The notes under the pieces are model-generated. The model saw nothing but the letters and a program-made list of their open reading frames with translations, ran no database searches and had not been told where the DNA came from. From Hansfordia pulvinata (lineage: Eukaryota; Ascomycota; Sordariomycetes; Xylariales), in contig BJKQ01000016.1 in assembly GCA_006538405.1 (NCBI GenBank), positions 124,001-188,000 on the forward strand: a stretch of DNA of 64,000 bases, given 5' to 3'. Within the stretch, counting starts at the first letter, position 1; each line of letters begins with the position of its first letter. The position numbers were made by a program, and so were the translations under genes. Shown here piece after piece: positions 9,862-23,600 of the stretch.

Positions 9862-11805
9862 GGCGTGATTTGCTCCGGCCCGCGCCACGCCTGCTGCTGA
9901 AGATTTGGAGCAGTCTCCCCAGAAGAGCCAACGCCGTGCTCGATTGCGGTCCAGATGCCGAATACAGTCAGTGAAACACGTGGCTAAGAGTCGTTGAATG
10001 CGACAGTGCGAAAGATTTTCAGTGAGCGACTATGGCGTGTGTCGGGGCGGTGCTTGTGGGCGAATGAGCGTGGAGCGCGATCAATAACGCAAGAGAAGTT
10101 GTCGCTATCGTGATTCATGCCAAGCTTTTTTTCGGCACTTCGATTAAGTTGGGAGAATGGGTATGGCAGGGCGTTCCATCGCATGGGCTGCAAAAACCAT
10201 CAATTGCGTCTCCCCCGCGAAAGCCCCTTAAGAACGCTAGCTACTCAGTGGTCCGGCCTGTTCGTGGCTGGGTTTTCTCTCACATTTTTTGATTTATAAC
10301 CGGCTTGCTTAATAATGCGACCCGAGGCGCGCCCTTGTCTCCGGGGCTGAACGGTATATGGAATCGCCAGTTGCAGCTAGGCCACGCCAAACCCGGCCGC
10401 ATGTGCTGGCAAGCGGCTCCAAAATAGAAAGCCGCAGCGCGCGTCCGCGCGGAAGGGAATGGTTTCCGGCGAGTCCGGCGGCCCACGCCACAGACCTGTC
10501 TCGTCGCAGGCTATAATGAGTCGGTTCTGCGGACGTGTATGTATGCAGGTAAGACATTCTCGCCTTCCCATTCGCCGCTCGATCGCGGGGAGGGCAGTAT
10601 GCAGACCGATTCGACGAGGCCTTTTCATTTCCGCATACTCCAAAGCAGAGCACAGAAGAGGGCTCGCGAGCGGAAACTGCCAACTGAATGGGTCTATCTG
10701 CCAACCACCGCCTCGTCAGCATGCTTGACCTCGTCGCTTGACTTGATTTCTTCGGCACCACCATTAGAGATTGCGGTCATTAAAGCCCCCATGATTTCGC
10801 GCCAACTCGTCTCCGCGGTGCCGCAGCAGGCCATTCGCACAGGCTGGCCGACGGGGCGGGTAGCCGGTGCGTCGCGCGACGCCAGGGGGCCGCCTCTGAT
10901 TGGCATTCAGCCGTTCATTCAATCTGATCAACCGACGAGGCCGGCGACTTGAGAGCGGGAAGGGAGGGGGTTGGCGCGTGTTCGATGCGTAGTCGATAAT
11001 GGATGCCCGAGTTGGCTAATGAAGTAGGTAGGCAGGAGAAACACCCGGCTTCCCCCCCGCCACGGCGTTCCGGCCTGGAGACGTCCGACAGCCGAGCCCA
11101 CCCTCGTCAGGACCGGGGGACGGGGAGGGGCGCGGGGAGGTTGTGTCAATCAGGGCCCGGGGCCGAAAGGGGCAGGGCAGGCCGAGAGGCAAATGGCGTC
11201 GAACCTGGATCTGTGTCGGTTGACCGAATGGCCTGGTGTTCCGGGTATCTTTCTTGTCCTTCCGCGGCCCATCTTCGCCTCCTGGGTCGGACAGAGGCGA
11301 AGCAGAGAACGACACCACAACAGCATCCCTCCCGTCCCGTGCTCTGGGTTGCTGGCTGGTCGCCTGCATCGCGAGGCTTGCTCGCGCTGTGCTAGAGGGG
11401 TCGCCCATGTATTCTACCGTCTAGGTTGCGGGCCGGTCGGCACCGGGTGGTAAAGTATTCATAGGCAGAGTTTGGATGTAGTTGACGGAAGGATGGGGGC
11501 CGTTGGCTTTGCCCCTCGTTTCCCTCGATCCGTTACCCGACGCACCGAGCCTGCACACGCGTGGGACAGCCAGCCACCTCACGACTCTTCCTGACAAAGG
11601 GAAAGCCCCGCATCCCACCCATGCTTGCCACTGCCAGGCCAGCGACTTTGGGGACGAGTCGGCTCCGAGGGGGGAGGCCTAGGCACGCGCGATGCCCTTG
11701 GGCGGTGTCTGGTTTCGTAGCATGCTCTCCGAGGCGGGCACCCAAGAGAGGATGGAAGCGCCCGCGTCAACCCGAGCTAACACACTCTGAAGTTGATCCA
11801 GCTGT

Positions 11806-11819
11806 CCCCCCCCCCCCCC
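11806..11819. repeat. Poly-C tract (C14)
   Basis: Uninterrupted run of 14 C in non-coding sequence. Confidence 0.9.
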
Positions 11820-13147
11820 TCCCCGTTATTAGGTCTCTCGAGTCGGAAGACAAGCGCGCGAGGATCTCTTGGCTTGGTCAGTGAGAAAGAAAGGACGATG
11901 GCCGGAACACGAATGGCCCCTTTGTCGCTGGTTATCTTCTTTGTTGTGCCTGCGTCTCCGTCTCCGTCTGCATGGCCGCGTTTCGCAAACAGCATCCTAC
12001 TGCGCGGCTGTCTGCTGGCTGTTTTACGTGGGGATCCCAAAGGTCCCAAACTTAGCGCGAATCCTTGCGTCCGCTGCGTTGTCACGAGGCTATCACTCTG
12101 TAGCGCAATTCTTTACTCGTCTGGGCCGGTGTGCCCGTCCGGTAAGGACGTACTCGTAGGTGTTGTGGGTTCCGAGCGTGGCCAACACTGACACCTACGA
12201 AGCCTGCAGAGTGCACTCGCTGCAGTCTGGTCCCCAGGCCAGGAACTCTGTTGGTAGGCTTATGAGACCACGCTGGTTTCACAGCGTCGAGCAAGCGCCC
12301 GAGGGTGGGTTGCGAATCGGACCTTGGACTAGGTCTGAGGACCCCCTTTAAGCTAGCGTCTGGGATCCGCTGTATCGTCAAGCAATTGCGTTGTCCCTCT
12401 TCTCAACTGCATCACTATGTGCAAGACTCTGGGCTGAGGGGCCGCGTTGGTGTGGGTGGTCAACAGCGATGGAGCGTTTATCCTGCATTACTCACATACT
12501 AGTTAACCAGAGCCAGGCAGTGGCTCCAATAAGTCCGGGGTCGGGGGCACGGAGCCAGTGCATTGCTGCCTTCTTGCTTCCGTGCTCAATCTGTGAGTGT
12601 TTTCGAAAGTGTGCGCTGTGCAGTGGGAGGGGCAAGCCGGACGGCAGTGGACGCGCACGCCCCTTGCGTGGATGAGAATAGGCATATCCTTTTGGCTATC
12701 AGCTCAGTGCGGTGGCAAACTCCATTGTGCACATCGCGCTCCTGCGGTCGGAGAATGACGCTCACGCGCTCCACAGCAGACAGGACAAGGGAACAATCTG
12801 CGGCAATGGACAGTCGCCGGAGAAAAAATCGGAGTTCGTGGGATGTGCGCTGAGCCAGAGGAATCGGGCTTGTGGGAACCTATGCGAGCCACCCAACAAG
12901 GTCTAGGACGCGGTTCAAAAGCTAGGTGGTAGTCAAGGGCTTTCGGCTGCCCAGAGCCTGCGCAAGCAGTTTGTCGCGTGTAGGAGGGGGTGCAGTGTTC
13001 TAGTGCTTCCATGGAAGCCCGCGCATCATCTACCTGCCGGCGGATGGATGTTTTTGGACTGGGTTGTCGGCAACGGAGGTATTCCTTGGTGGGAATCCGT
13101 CACGATTGTGTTCAGGGGTCGATAGTGATGATCGCCCGACGCGATCG

Positions 13148-13161
13148 TACGAGTACTCGTA
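13148..13161. repeat. Palindrome of overlapping TACGAGTA/TACTCGTA
   Basis: TACGAGTACTCGTA is a perfect 14-base palindrome. The same 14-mer recurs at 29059, 31346 and 52672. Confidence 0.85.
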
Positions 13162-16100
13162 TTGCGAGGAGCCCAGGAACACAATGGCTACTGTTCGCCA
13201 GCTTTCTTGTGCTCGTTTTCTGAGCTCAATCTATCATTGAGCCTGGCTCTGCAATGTCTACGTCTGTAATGCCACTATGCGGCATCTCCGGGATGCAGTT
13301 AGCTCGAAGGTTGCTCGTGTTTGCCTCTTGACGAGATATAACTTCATAGTCAGTCGTCAGTACAGAGTCTCTCTGATAGTTGCTAAAGGCACATCTGCCT
13401 CGTCGCTGTACGATCAACTTTCTCGGCCGCCGCAGAACCATGGCGTGGGCTGCACTGCTTCTGGCGGCTCGGCGTCTGCTAGATCAGATCGGGAGCGCCG
13501 CTGAGCCGATTCGCATCGGGGACAATGTTTCACGCACGGCGGCAGATCCGGCGCGGAGGCCGAGGCTACGCAGAGTCGGGCATCCGCAGAAGAAAGAGAC
13601 GACAGAACGATGGTGCTCGGGGTTTGCCGGTTGAAAATAGCAACGCGGCCGCAATACAAAACCGGAGGAGCCTGGAAGGCGGCTCGCGATGCTTTCGAAG
13701 GCGGCCATGGCTTTGTGAGCTAATAACTGCAGACGGAGAAAAGCCATTGACCTCGGGTGCCTCAGGTACGGCAGCCGCGCGTGCAGTTGCGGGCGCGGTC
13801 CGGCACCTGCAAGTATACTCGGGTAGCGCCGTGCGTAGACGCGGCTCTCCGGGGATCGCTTGTGCCGCGAGTTGGATCGGGGTGCTGATCTGGGCGGGAT
13901 AGCGGTGCTGCCTTGTCTCTCGCTCGTGTCCTTCGTCCGCTTTATTTAGTATCAACGATGCGTGAACAGGAACTTACTTGCCCACGTGCTGGCCGAGCAC
14001 TGCTTCTCTTCCTCCGGCCTCAAGGGAACGCAACCCGTGGAGCCCGGCGGTTGGCGTGCCCACACTAGCTGTCAAAGGTGAGTGCTGCTGCCCCAGTGTC
14101 GACTTTGGTCGTGCCAGGCCCACCAGGCGCCTGAAGCATAGGCACAGGATGGCGAAAAGTGGGAGGTTTCTTTTCTCGGAGGCGCTCTGTCAAGCTTGTT
14201 TCCTCGTACGCTGCCGACTGGAGCTGGAGCGAGGACTGCTTGACAGGTGTGCATGTCGCAAGGGCACAATCAGGACCACGACCAGCCCAGGTTCTGTCCC
14301 CAGTTACAGTTCAGGATCCAGCCGTGGTGAGACCCTGCAACCGAGAGATGAGTCTGGGAGGGGATGGTCGCGTGAGACTTAGCAGACAAGGAGAGGGACA
14401 TGAGGCCGTGGAAAAGATAGAAGCAGGATGCGTGCATGTGGAATCGCGAGAATGAGGCGCCACAGGGTATCGACAAGGAAAAGCAACCGACAACCTATTG
14501 GAGCCATGCGAGGGGTACATGCGTGGCTAGTGCTGGAAACTTGTCCCTGGGTGCCCATTGCTGCGCGTTTCCCGCAATGTGCGCCTGGCTGGGCAAGAAG
14601 ACAAGTATCTCCAGCCCCAAGGGCTTGTACCGTCAGCCCCAGCACAGGCATGGAAGGTGCACTTACCCTGACGTTGAGGCCTGTACGAGCTGGACCGCAC
14701 CTGCCACACCCATACAGGAATCGGTGTAAGTATAGAGACATGTACGCGCCCCAAGCCAGCACCACGCGTCAGGTAGCGTGGTACTTCAAGCCACCACCCC
14801 CTCGCCCGTCTGTCGGCTGCCCTTGCCTCTCCGTGGGCGCCCGCTTTTACGGAGTAGATCTTCGCAAGACCTGCAGCAAGACCTACTTCGCTGGGTAAAT
14901 CTCCCGACTATCACGTCTCAGACGTGTTCTAAAATCGGCATCGCAAGTCCACCACCACCACCACCACCTGCCTCTCGCCGATCCAGGCCCCTCGCACACC
15001 CTCTCGTGCCTTTCTTGTCTCTCCCTGCCGACGACGCCTGCGCGAGCGCACGACTGCAGCCACTGCTCCAACCGCACCAGCTACCGCGCGGCCCCTTGGT
15101 TTGGCTGCCCGACAGTCTTGACGCGCCCGGCTGCCGCCCCATCACCGCCTCTACTCGTTTCCCAGGCTTGAATCCAGGCTCTATCCACGGCTCCAGCCTC
15201 AGCAGCCCTCTATCAGCAGCTCGGAGTAAGTCCAGGCCGGCTCAGCAGCGCCGAGTGATGCACCCACCAGCAGCTTGGGTGCAGGGACCACCGCCAACAA
15301 TGGAACGCATAGGATGGACGATGGAGGCTTTCGCATCGCCACTCGCCACTGGGTGACGCAGCTGTGCCACTTGGCGCAATCCAGCCACGCCCTCGCACCC
15401 ACCCGGTAGGAGCCGAGCTCAGGGGCTAAGCCAACCCAGGGCACGGCATTGGCTGCATACACTCACGACCCTTCCGTGCCTTCTCCCATGCACCAAGACC
15501 TATGTGCCGGCTACCCTGGCGCGACCCTGGAAGCCTGCCTGCCCACCACCCCTGTCACCTGCCGTTTTTCGATGTCCCCTCCTGGTGCATGTGTCTGCCG
15601 CTCAGGGGGTTCCACCTGTCAGGAGAAGGCCAAAGAGCGTCTTTGTACGGGCCCCTTTTCTTTTCATATTGTTCGCGAACCCAAGTGTAAAATCAGGCCG
15701 GCTTCGACACGGACGGCCCGTCGCTGCTGTGTCGGCCAGGTAGCCAGATGACGACAGGCCCCGCAGCTTCTGGCGCTCGAAGGCGAAGCTACAAGCGCCC
15801 ACCAACATACACTAAACGACGCGAATAGCTTGATCTCTGCGGCTGGCCGGCCGCCCGGGTACGCACCACGCCGTTTTACGCGGCTGGATTCCACCAGGCA
15901 CAGCCAGCATGCGAGTGGCAAAATCCCATACACCAACCGTTGACCCACATGTGGATCGATCTATCAAGGGCCGTGTGCCGCGCTCTCGTCCAACTACCAC
16001 CCTGAAACAAGCCTCTCCACGGCACCGCTAAGATCGTTGACTCTTTTGTTTCTAGTATATCGGACGCTTGGTTCTTTGCGCGCGGCCTTCCCTCAGCTGC

Positions 16101-16560
16101 CCCGGATCCCCTGCGTCGGCCCCTGTCCATCATCCCGCCTCGGCGCTTGGCCCACCGCCCGGCCCCCAGTCCAGAAGGTCGGATGGCGCCTCTCTCGTCG
16201 ATCCCGGCGATTCCATGAACTCGGACTATGCCATTCACTCACTCTGATGGGTCCGTCGACTATGGGGTCTGCTCTGCTCTGCAGAACCCCGGCTTCATCC
16301 TCCCAAGGATCTCCGCTCCCGCTCGCTTCGCTTTCGCCCCTGGGGGCCAGCACCTCCCTTGAGAGGTGGTGTGGGTTGGCTATCGTGGACAACACTGGCC
16401 CGCTAAGGGAACGTGAAACAGTCACACAATGTGGCTTCCTGTCAACCGGTGTCCTAGCAGGATCAAGCCTTGCTGCCTTCAGCTGTCGGCTGCTCGGTCT
16501 GCTCGGCGTGGCCTCGCTGTCAAATCATGGCCGTTCGCCTCCCCTTGGTGGCAAGTGATG

Positions 16561-16567
16561 TATATAA
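16561..16567 (+). promoter_or_regulatory. Candidate TATA box of the GH16 gene
   Basis: TATATAA lies 308 bases upstream of the ATG at 16875 and is followed by a long C/T-rich leader. Position and sequence are the only evidence. Confidence 0.45.
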
Positions 16568-16874
16568 CCATGGTCGTCGGCCCGCCTCTAATCATCTTCT
16601 CTCTTGTTCTCCATCCACCAACAGGAACCCTCGTGACAGCGGCCCGGCCTTCATTCAGGAGCTGAATCTGGTATTCTCTCCCTTTCCTTAGCTTTTCCTT
16701 GTTCAGTTGCTTGTGTCTTGAAGATACTACCCCTCTTTGACTCGTCTTTTCGCTTCCCTCTTTGGTTCTACCCAGAAACGAGACCTTGCATCCATTCTTT
16801 TGCCGTTGCCATCTTCCACGACCTTCGACAGGCATATCCTTCTACACAAAAACAGAAACAATCAGCATATCAAG

Positions 16875-18123
16875 ATGAAGTCCGTTCTCATCTCCACTCT
16901 CGCCCTTCTCGGCGCCGTCACCGAGGCCAGCCCTGCTGCCAGACGCATCCGTGCCCCCTACCTCCAGGGCCACTCTCACCCGGCCCGTCAATACGACTCT
17001 GGCAACAACGGTGGCAGCCAGTGGGGCAACAGCGGTGGCAACTCATACGGCAGCGACGGCAGCGATGGCAGCAGTGGCAGCAGTGGCAGCAGTGGCAGCA
17101 GTGGCACGCCCGTCTACTCCAGTGGCGGCACCCCGACTACCTCGAGCGGGTACAGCTCCAGCTCTTCCGCCGGTGCTAGCACAAGCTCCGGCGCCAGCAG
17201 CTATCCCAGCAGCGGTCCTGCGACCCCTCCCCAGGGTTACAAGAACCAGGTCTTCATGGACAACTTCAGCAACGGCATCAACAACTGGACCCCTGACGAG
17301 GGCACTTCCTACCCCGGTGGCGCGGCAGGCGTAAGTAAACACTCTATTCTTGGCCGTCTGGCTCTCAAATCAGATCGCGTGTTAACGAGTTGCTTCACAG
17401 TTTGGTACTGGCGAGATTGAGACCATGACTAGTGACAAGTCCAACGTCAACACCGACAAGGGCCACCTGTCCATCATCCCCACCAACAACGGAGGCTGGA
17501 AGTCTGCCCGTATCGAGACCACTGCCGCCAACGACTTTGGTTGCGAGAAGGGCGGCAAGATCTGGGTCGAGGCCAACATCAAGGTCGGGACTGCTGGCCT
17601 CAGCGAGGAGGAGCAGACTGGCATCTGGCCCGCTTTCTGGATGCTGGGATCCGAGTTCCGCGGCAACTACAACAACTGGCCTGGTGTTGGTGAGATTGAC
17701 ATCATGGAGACCGCCAACGGCAAGGCCGCCAGCTACCAGACCGTCCACTGCGGCAGCTCCCCCGGCGGTGTCTGCAACGAGTCCGAGGGCATTGGCAACG
17801 GCGCCAACGGCGGACCCGCTCCTATGAGCCGCGGCGAGTGGCACAAGCTTGCTCTGGAGATTGACCTGAGCGCCTCGGACTGGGCCCAGCAGTCCATGAA
17901 CTGGTACGTCGACGGGTCCAAGACCTTCACCGTCGACTCGTCCAAGATCAACGACCAGCAGGCCTGGGAGGCCCTGACTGGCAACAAGCACTTCATCATT
18001 CTCAACGTTGCCGTCGGTGGTGGCTTCCCCCAGGGCATTGGCGGTGGCGACCCCACCGGCAGCACCAAGGACGGCGAGGAGGTCGGCATGGAGGTCGAGT
18101 ACGTCGCCGTCTGGAGCTCCTAA
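16875..18123 (+). CDS. Secreted GH16 endo-beta-1,3(4)-glucanase-like protein (392 aa)
   Basis: Exon 1 is 16875-17330 and exon 2 is 17401-18123; the 70-nt intron runs GTAAGT to ACAG in phase 0. The protein starts with a signal peptide (MKSVLISTLALLGAVTEA). A basic propeptide-like stretch and a long Gly/Ser-rich linker with repeated SGS units (about residues 40-115) follow. The catalytic domain begins near YKNQVFMDNFSNG. The GH16 active-site motif GEIDIMETAN is intact, with Glu250, Asp252 and Glu255. Downstream aromatic and Asp/Gly sites (MSRGEWHKLALEID, HFIILNVAVGGGFPQG) also match the family. It should hydrolyse or transglycosylate beta-glucans outside the cell or in the wall. There is no C-terminal GPI signal. 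The next gene is 1.26 kb downstream on the same strand. Confidence 0.93.
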
Positions 18124-19383
18124 GGGAGTCACCTAGTCTCCCACTTCTTGGCCACGCCCTGTGGCATCTTCTTCACTTCTCTGAGTAATCTTTTCTTCTT
18201 CTGCTTAATGATCGGCTTGCTGTTTCACAGCGGTGTTCCTGAGGTGGTTTCCTATGTACGATCTGCATCTTGCTTGACAGCGGGAGTTGTTCGGCGGAAC
18301 GGGACATTTTTTCCACATGTACTTATATAGTCATACATCATATACCCTGGCCTGATGGCTATTCAATGGATCTATTGAAATCACAGACTATTGTGCGACA
18401 CGATAGCCACGCGGGATGATTTAAGCTGGTTATTCAATGGCACTAGTGACTTACACATGCAAGAGGGAGGCGTTCGAAGGAGCGGTGACTTGGGTTCAAG
18501 AGATCCCTATGCTTGGCTTCGATTGATCGGTCTAAACCAACTCGACACAGCGAAAGGATCGAGGCGCAGGGTAGCGCTCCAACTCTTCAAAGCTTCCACT
18601 AGCCGTACCTTACTAGTCTTCAAAGTTGCAGACTGCTCAAGGTGACAAGGTTCGTTGAACATCGAGCTGTTACAATGTACATGAGAGCCACGTCACGTGG
18701 AGCCCAGACACTTCGCGCATTCATCTTCACCGAAAGGACGGGGCTCGTTTGCACGTTTTCCCCTGAAAGCGATTGAATAACTCGCACGCATCAATTGGAG
18801 AATGATTTGACATATGCAAGCCTCATTGAAGTGAATGGAAAGTCGATTGCGCCCGAGACGTGAACACGGTGGATTCCTTGTTGTATTCAAACACGTACGC
18901 AAGTAGCAACGCCACGCTTGAATGCAGTGAGTTAGGACGGGGTCAGCCATGACCTTGGATTTCGTTCTGATCTCAAAACAGAGACGTCCTCGACAAAGGA
19001 GGACGCGACGTATCTTCATGCGTGGCGCGCCCGAGGATGCGCGCGTTCAGCGCCACCAAAAACACATTGACAAGCACAAAGCCTTGCGGACGCCGTCGAC
19101 GCCGTGCCCGCCGACTTGTTAAACAGGCCTGCATCTCCCGCCTGCGAGGTGAGAGAAGACACAGCCCAAAGTGACAGACATTTCATCGGAAACCCTCACT
19201 TGCATCCACTCGAGCGTTCCTCACCAAAATCGCGGCAACAGACAACAGGCCCGTCTACGTGCCTCCTCTGCCTTCTCCAGACTCGATCCCATCTCACCTA
19301 TCATCAACGAACTTCTTCCGTCGCCAACCGCCGGATCTTCCCATCCCATCTCGTCCCCGTCATCTCCAGGCAAGACCGATAGG
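18124..19383. other. Intergenic region between the GH16 gene and the 19384 gene
   Basis: The first 200 bases are T-rich and look like the glucanase 3' UTR. No gene is seen in the remainder. The last 150 bases are C-rich leader sequence. Confidence 0.5.
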
Positions 19384-20370
19384 ATGTGCTTCGAGTTCAT
19401 CGTCCACTCCACAATCTGCGACTGCCGGCCGCGCATGGGCGCCTGGATACTGCCGGACGGGGGCGGCGAGCGCACGTGGGCCGCGGTGGCCGACCCGTTC
19501 AGCGACCCTCTGCCCTGCCTGTGCTCCCAGGGCGTGATCAGTCACCAGGACCACGTGGACAGGAACGCTGCCAGCGCAAGCGCCGGCACCAGAGGCAGAG
19601 GCAGCATCGCCACCGCCACCGCGGGCGCCGCCGGCGGCCCGAAGAAGGACCCCATAACCTGCGCCTGGCACGACTCGACGACCCCGACGCCGGGGCCCGG
19701 ATCCGGCAGGAGGGGGTTCGCCGCCGGCGTCTGCTGCGCGCCGCCTCGGCCGGCGCGCACGATCCTCTGCGAGGGCAGCTCCCCGGGGATCTGCGTGATG
19801 AACAGCCGGGTGCGCTACCACCTCTACGAGAAGCGCCGCGGCACCCGGGACGGCGGCGCGCAGGTTGCCGCGCAGCTCGCCGTCGCCGCCATAAGCGGCG
19901 CGGGGTCGGGCGGCGGCCGCGCCTGGGACGACTCGCTGCCCAGCCTCGAGGACGCGTGCCTGCGACCGGGCTCGTGCGCCCTGGGCTCGCCCCGGATCGA
20001 CGCCCCGGCCCCGCCGCCTCCGCCGCGGCGCCAGGCGGCGGCGTCGGCGTACCACCACGGCGGCGACGACGACGAGACGCGGCGGCTCCGGAACGGCGCG
20101 TACTCGGGGTCGGAGCGGTTCGTGCTCTGGGCCGCGCGCCGGGGCGAGCAGGCGGCGCGCGCGGCGCTGCGCGAGGCCGAGGCCGAGCTCGGCGGCAGCG
20201 GGGCCGCGCTGCGGGTCGGCGTGAGCAACCTGGCGCGGGCGATGGGCGAGGAGGATGAGCCAGGCGACTACGTTGCTGCCGGTTACGCCTCCTCGAAGAG
20301 GTGTCGGCTCGACCCGGCCTGGTGCAGACATCGCCAGCACCAGCACCAGCACCACAGCCACAACCCACCT

Positions 20371-20402
<32 letters not shown>

Positions 20403-20661
20403 GCAGGAGGCGCCCGGCTCTTCCGCCCCGGACTCCGAGGCCGTGCGGGAGAGGAACCGCGTGTGGGCGCTGTCCCAGCTGCAGGGCCACGCGAGCCTCG
20501 CCGCGCGGGGCCACGCCGGGATGCAGGCCGCGCGCCGCCGGCTGCTCGCCTGGCAGCAGGTCATCTACAAGCTGCGGCAGGACTCCATCGACGACAGAGG
20601 GGTGGACTTGGAGGCGACCGAGGAGAAGGAGGAGGAGGAGGAGGAGGATATGGTGTTGTGA
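19384..20661 (+). CDS. Unrecognised Cys/Ala/Gly-rich protein with polyGln (425 aa)
   Basis: A single long frame starts at the first in-frame ATG (MCFEFIVHSTICDCRPRMG) and ends with a Glu-rich tail. Cysteines cluster at the N terminus (C2, C12, C14), at LPCLCSQG, and in GVCCAPP-ILCEG-GICVMNSR. This spacing could bind a metal but matches no zinc motif that I can name. The segment ICVMNSRVRYHLYEKRR is the most ordered-looking. The middle is Ala/Gly/Pro-rich and charged (AARRGEQAARAALREAEAEL, probably helical). There are 12 consecutive Gln codons near 20371-20406, mixed CAG/CAA. There is no signal peptide or membrane span. The opposite strand carries a 471-residue open frame, a by-product of the very high GC. 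The frame on this strand is preferred for its ATG context and composition. Confidence 0.6.
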
Positions 20662-23600
20662 GTCTGACCGGCTGTTGCGGCGGGGGAGAGACGAAGACGG
20701 GACGGGGGCATGTCTTGTGGTGATGACAAAAGTTGGTGACCGAGTGTACGGCAACGGAAAGAGAGTGTACGGCAACGGAGAGAAGGGCAGAGTGTGAAGA
20801 CGGAGTCTCGCAGTCGACTGTAGAGAGAGGGAGAAAGAAGCTGAACAGGAAGAGACACCTGAGGCGCCGGGCTAGTACAGTTGGGACGGTACAGATTGCA
20901 AGAAGCTGTCTGGCAGTGGGTTTCAACCCGACAGAATACACGGATAGGGCAGCTGTGTTAAACCTGACATGAATGAGCTCATTCAAAGGGGCAGAGCTCC
21001 GATGGCAGCGACGGCTCTTACGTGAAGCAGTTGACCGGGCTTCTAATGGCAGTGTCCTTGACAGATGTAAAGCAGCATTTTCATAGCTGATGAAAGCCAG
21101 CTCAACAAGCTGATTGGCCTTTCTTATAAGCCTACTAAACAGACTCATCTTCATGATACTAGGAATCTTATTTGTAGTAGCCGGGTGGCTCAGTACGATG
21201 ATCTTCTCTATGTCCTATACCCTATATCACAAACCGGAGAGGCGTGCCGTTTGCTGCCCCTACGCAAGCAGTGACGGCGCGTTGACTCCCGTCGTCCCCA
21301 CGCCGGCACCAGCCCTCGCCAGACAGATATCGCCAGGCAGCCACCTGGAAACGCGTCGCGTCGCGTCGCGTCGTACATGATGGAGACAGCCCGCGCTGCC
21401 GCCGAGCTTCACGTCATCTGTCAGCGCCGATGAGTCACTGGTTTTTCCTCATTGACTATCCCGGCTGACTCCTGCACCTGGAAGGAAGAAGGGACGCGGG
21501 GGGGTCCCCGACGCCGTCGAGGGTGAGCGTGGAGCCGATCAGGGCAGAGACTCGCGCCGCCAGAGCGATATTGCTTTCTTCTCCAAAGCTCACGCGCGTC
21601 CATGCTGCTGCCTAAAAAGTGTCGCGTCCTCGTTTCCCAGGCTGCGCCGAATCAGAACGTCAGGACGCATTGTGCCTCATCGGGGTCTACAAGGCGAAGT
21701 GGCTAGAGGCGTTTCGTCCAAGCCAATCTCGTCGTGAGGCTGGAGCCGCAACACCGGGAGACGTATACCGGCCAACCCGGCCCTCGGCATGAGCTAGATG
21801 AGAGGCATGCGACGCGAGCCGAGTCCCTCTTTCTAGATGTCAGAGGGCACGCCTGCCCTTGGCAGCCTTCCTCGGCAGGTAGACGATACATTACGTCTCT
21901 GCCACGTGAAGACGGATGAGTTGCCACAGGCCCGCTCTGTTTTCTCGCCATTCCTCGAGATGTATCAACGGGGACAGGCACAGACGGGCCGAGGCTGACG
22001 AGGGCCGTGTATGACTCACCATGTCCTTCCTATCTTCGGCCTAACCGCTCGCTGCTCCGTGCCCCGAACAGTCCTCCGCATAGGCTCCCGGCGCAGAACC
22101 TCTCGAGGGGCGTCTTGGCGAGGGCAGTGTCACGAGACAGACCGGAAGGTAGTTATCGCGCGTCAACACGTGATAGCGCGATGAGCGACCGGACGTAAGC
22201 AACACAGGGCAGAGGGCCATATACCACGCCATCGAGGACGGAAAGCAAGGGCGCGGCGAGATTCGGGGGCATCAGACGTGGACGGCGTGGCACGCCCGCG
22301 GCATTTCGTGCCCGACACGGCGACTATGACGCTGCCGTCAGCGCATGGGGCCTACGATTACAAGGGGCGAGAAGACATCTCCACGAAGGGTCTGGGCTCT
22401 TTGCGCTCACTCCCTCAAGCGTCTGATATTCTTCTTCTCATACAGGTAAAACGTCTCGCAGCACACCGCTGCAAGCCAGGCGCCGGGCCGACCTCCACCT
22501 CTCTCTCGGGAGATCCGCTGGTCACCCATACCCCACGGGCTGACTGGCCGGGAGACGCGCCGGCGCCTTCTCCTCGCCACTGGCTCGGGCCGTTCCCACC
22601 CTACGCCCCGCGGGTTAGATGGTATTTTGGCAGGCTGGTGTTTATAGGCGAGGTGGTGTGCGCCAGGGGGATGAGGGCACGCGAGCCCTATACTCGCAAG
22701 CCCAACGCGCGGCGCGCTCCTGCCCTCCACTCTCCCCATCCGTCTCGTATATCTACCGACCGTCAAGGTACGCACTGCCCTCAACGGCGGTCAGCTACGG
22801 CCGGCTGGGGTGGAGGTGGCCCGGTGGAGGCTGAAGGGGTCGCTTCTCGTCTGGCTCGGCTACGGACGCAGAAGGCGGGCAGAGGGAAGACACATGGTCG
22901 TCCAGGCACTCGCGCCATGTACGGAGCAAGGCCGAGCCAGGGCGTGGGAGGTCGAAAAGCAGGGAGTGAGCCGAGGCCTTGATGCCCTGGCGGTGGCGAC
23001 TCCTGGCAGAAAGACCGGCGGCCCGCAGGCCTTGGATAGAGATGCGCACCAACAGGCAGGCCGCTGGCGCTCTCCCCATCCCAATGAGACGAGAAGGGAC
23101 CACCCGTGTGTTATCTACGGAGCCGGCCGAGACGTCTCTTGGGTGCCCGACGCCCTCATTACAAATGCTGCCTCCCTCCATACGGGTGGATAGGGTATGA
23201 TGGAACAGCACGGGCACCCGTTTCCCAGGGCGCAGCGTTGTTGCCCAACACCCTCAAGAGCGAGCGAGCGAGCGAGCGATCTAGAACCGATCGACCGGGC
23301 CGCGCATGCGGACGAGGCGAAGCTGCGGGTTCCGCGTGTCCGGGCGTCCCCGGTCGGGCGGCGGCGGCGGAGTAGGAGGACAAAGCAGAGATTTGGCATA
23401 TGGGCCGGGCTTCCTCGTCGGCTCCAAATAAGGCGCATGTAGAGCTGTGTATGCGCGCGTGTGAGTCACTTGGGCAGGTGTAGGAGGAGGCGGCGGCGGC
23501 GTGAGACCTGCCGAGTCTCTCTTGCTGAAACAGACCTTCCCTTTACCGCGCTGCCTTGAAGTCTCTGCTAGGCTGTACCCGTAGGTGACGGGCGGTGAGT

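Larger units (their letters stand above)
9862..16874. other. 7-kb non-coding stretch
   Basis: No gene, tRNA or transposon protein could be supported. Open frames overlap on both strands without coherent composition. It contains a C14 tract (11806-11819) and TACTCGTA/TACGAGTA octamers at 12151, 13148 and 13154, the last two overlapping as a 14-base palindrome. The last 310 bases are the promoter and C/T-rich leader of the GH16 gene. Confidence 0.5.

Noticed and set aside
17395..18132. 245-aa antisense frame over the GH16 exon 2
   Set aside because: It is a by-product of codon bias in the glucanase, which has an intact catalytic motif on the other strand.
19360..20775. 471-aa antisense frame opposite the 19384 gene
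   Set aside because: Extremely Arg/Ala/Leu-rich with poly-Leu from the CAG repeat; typical GC-driven shadow.
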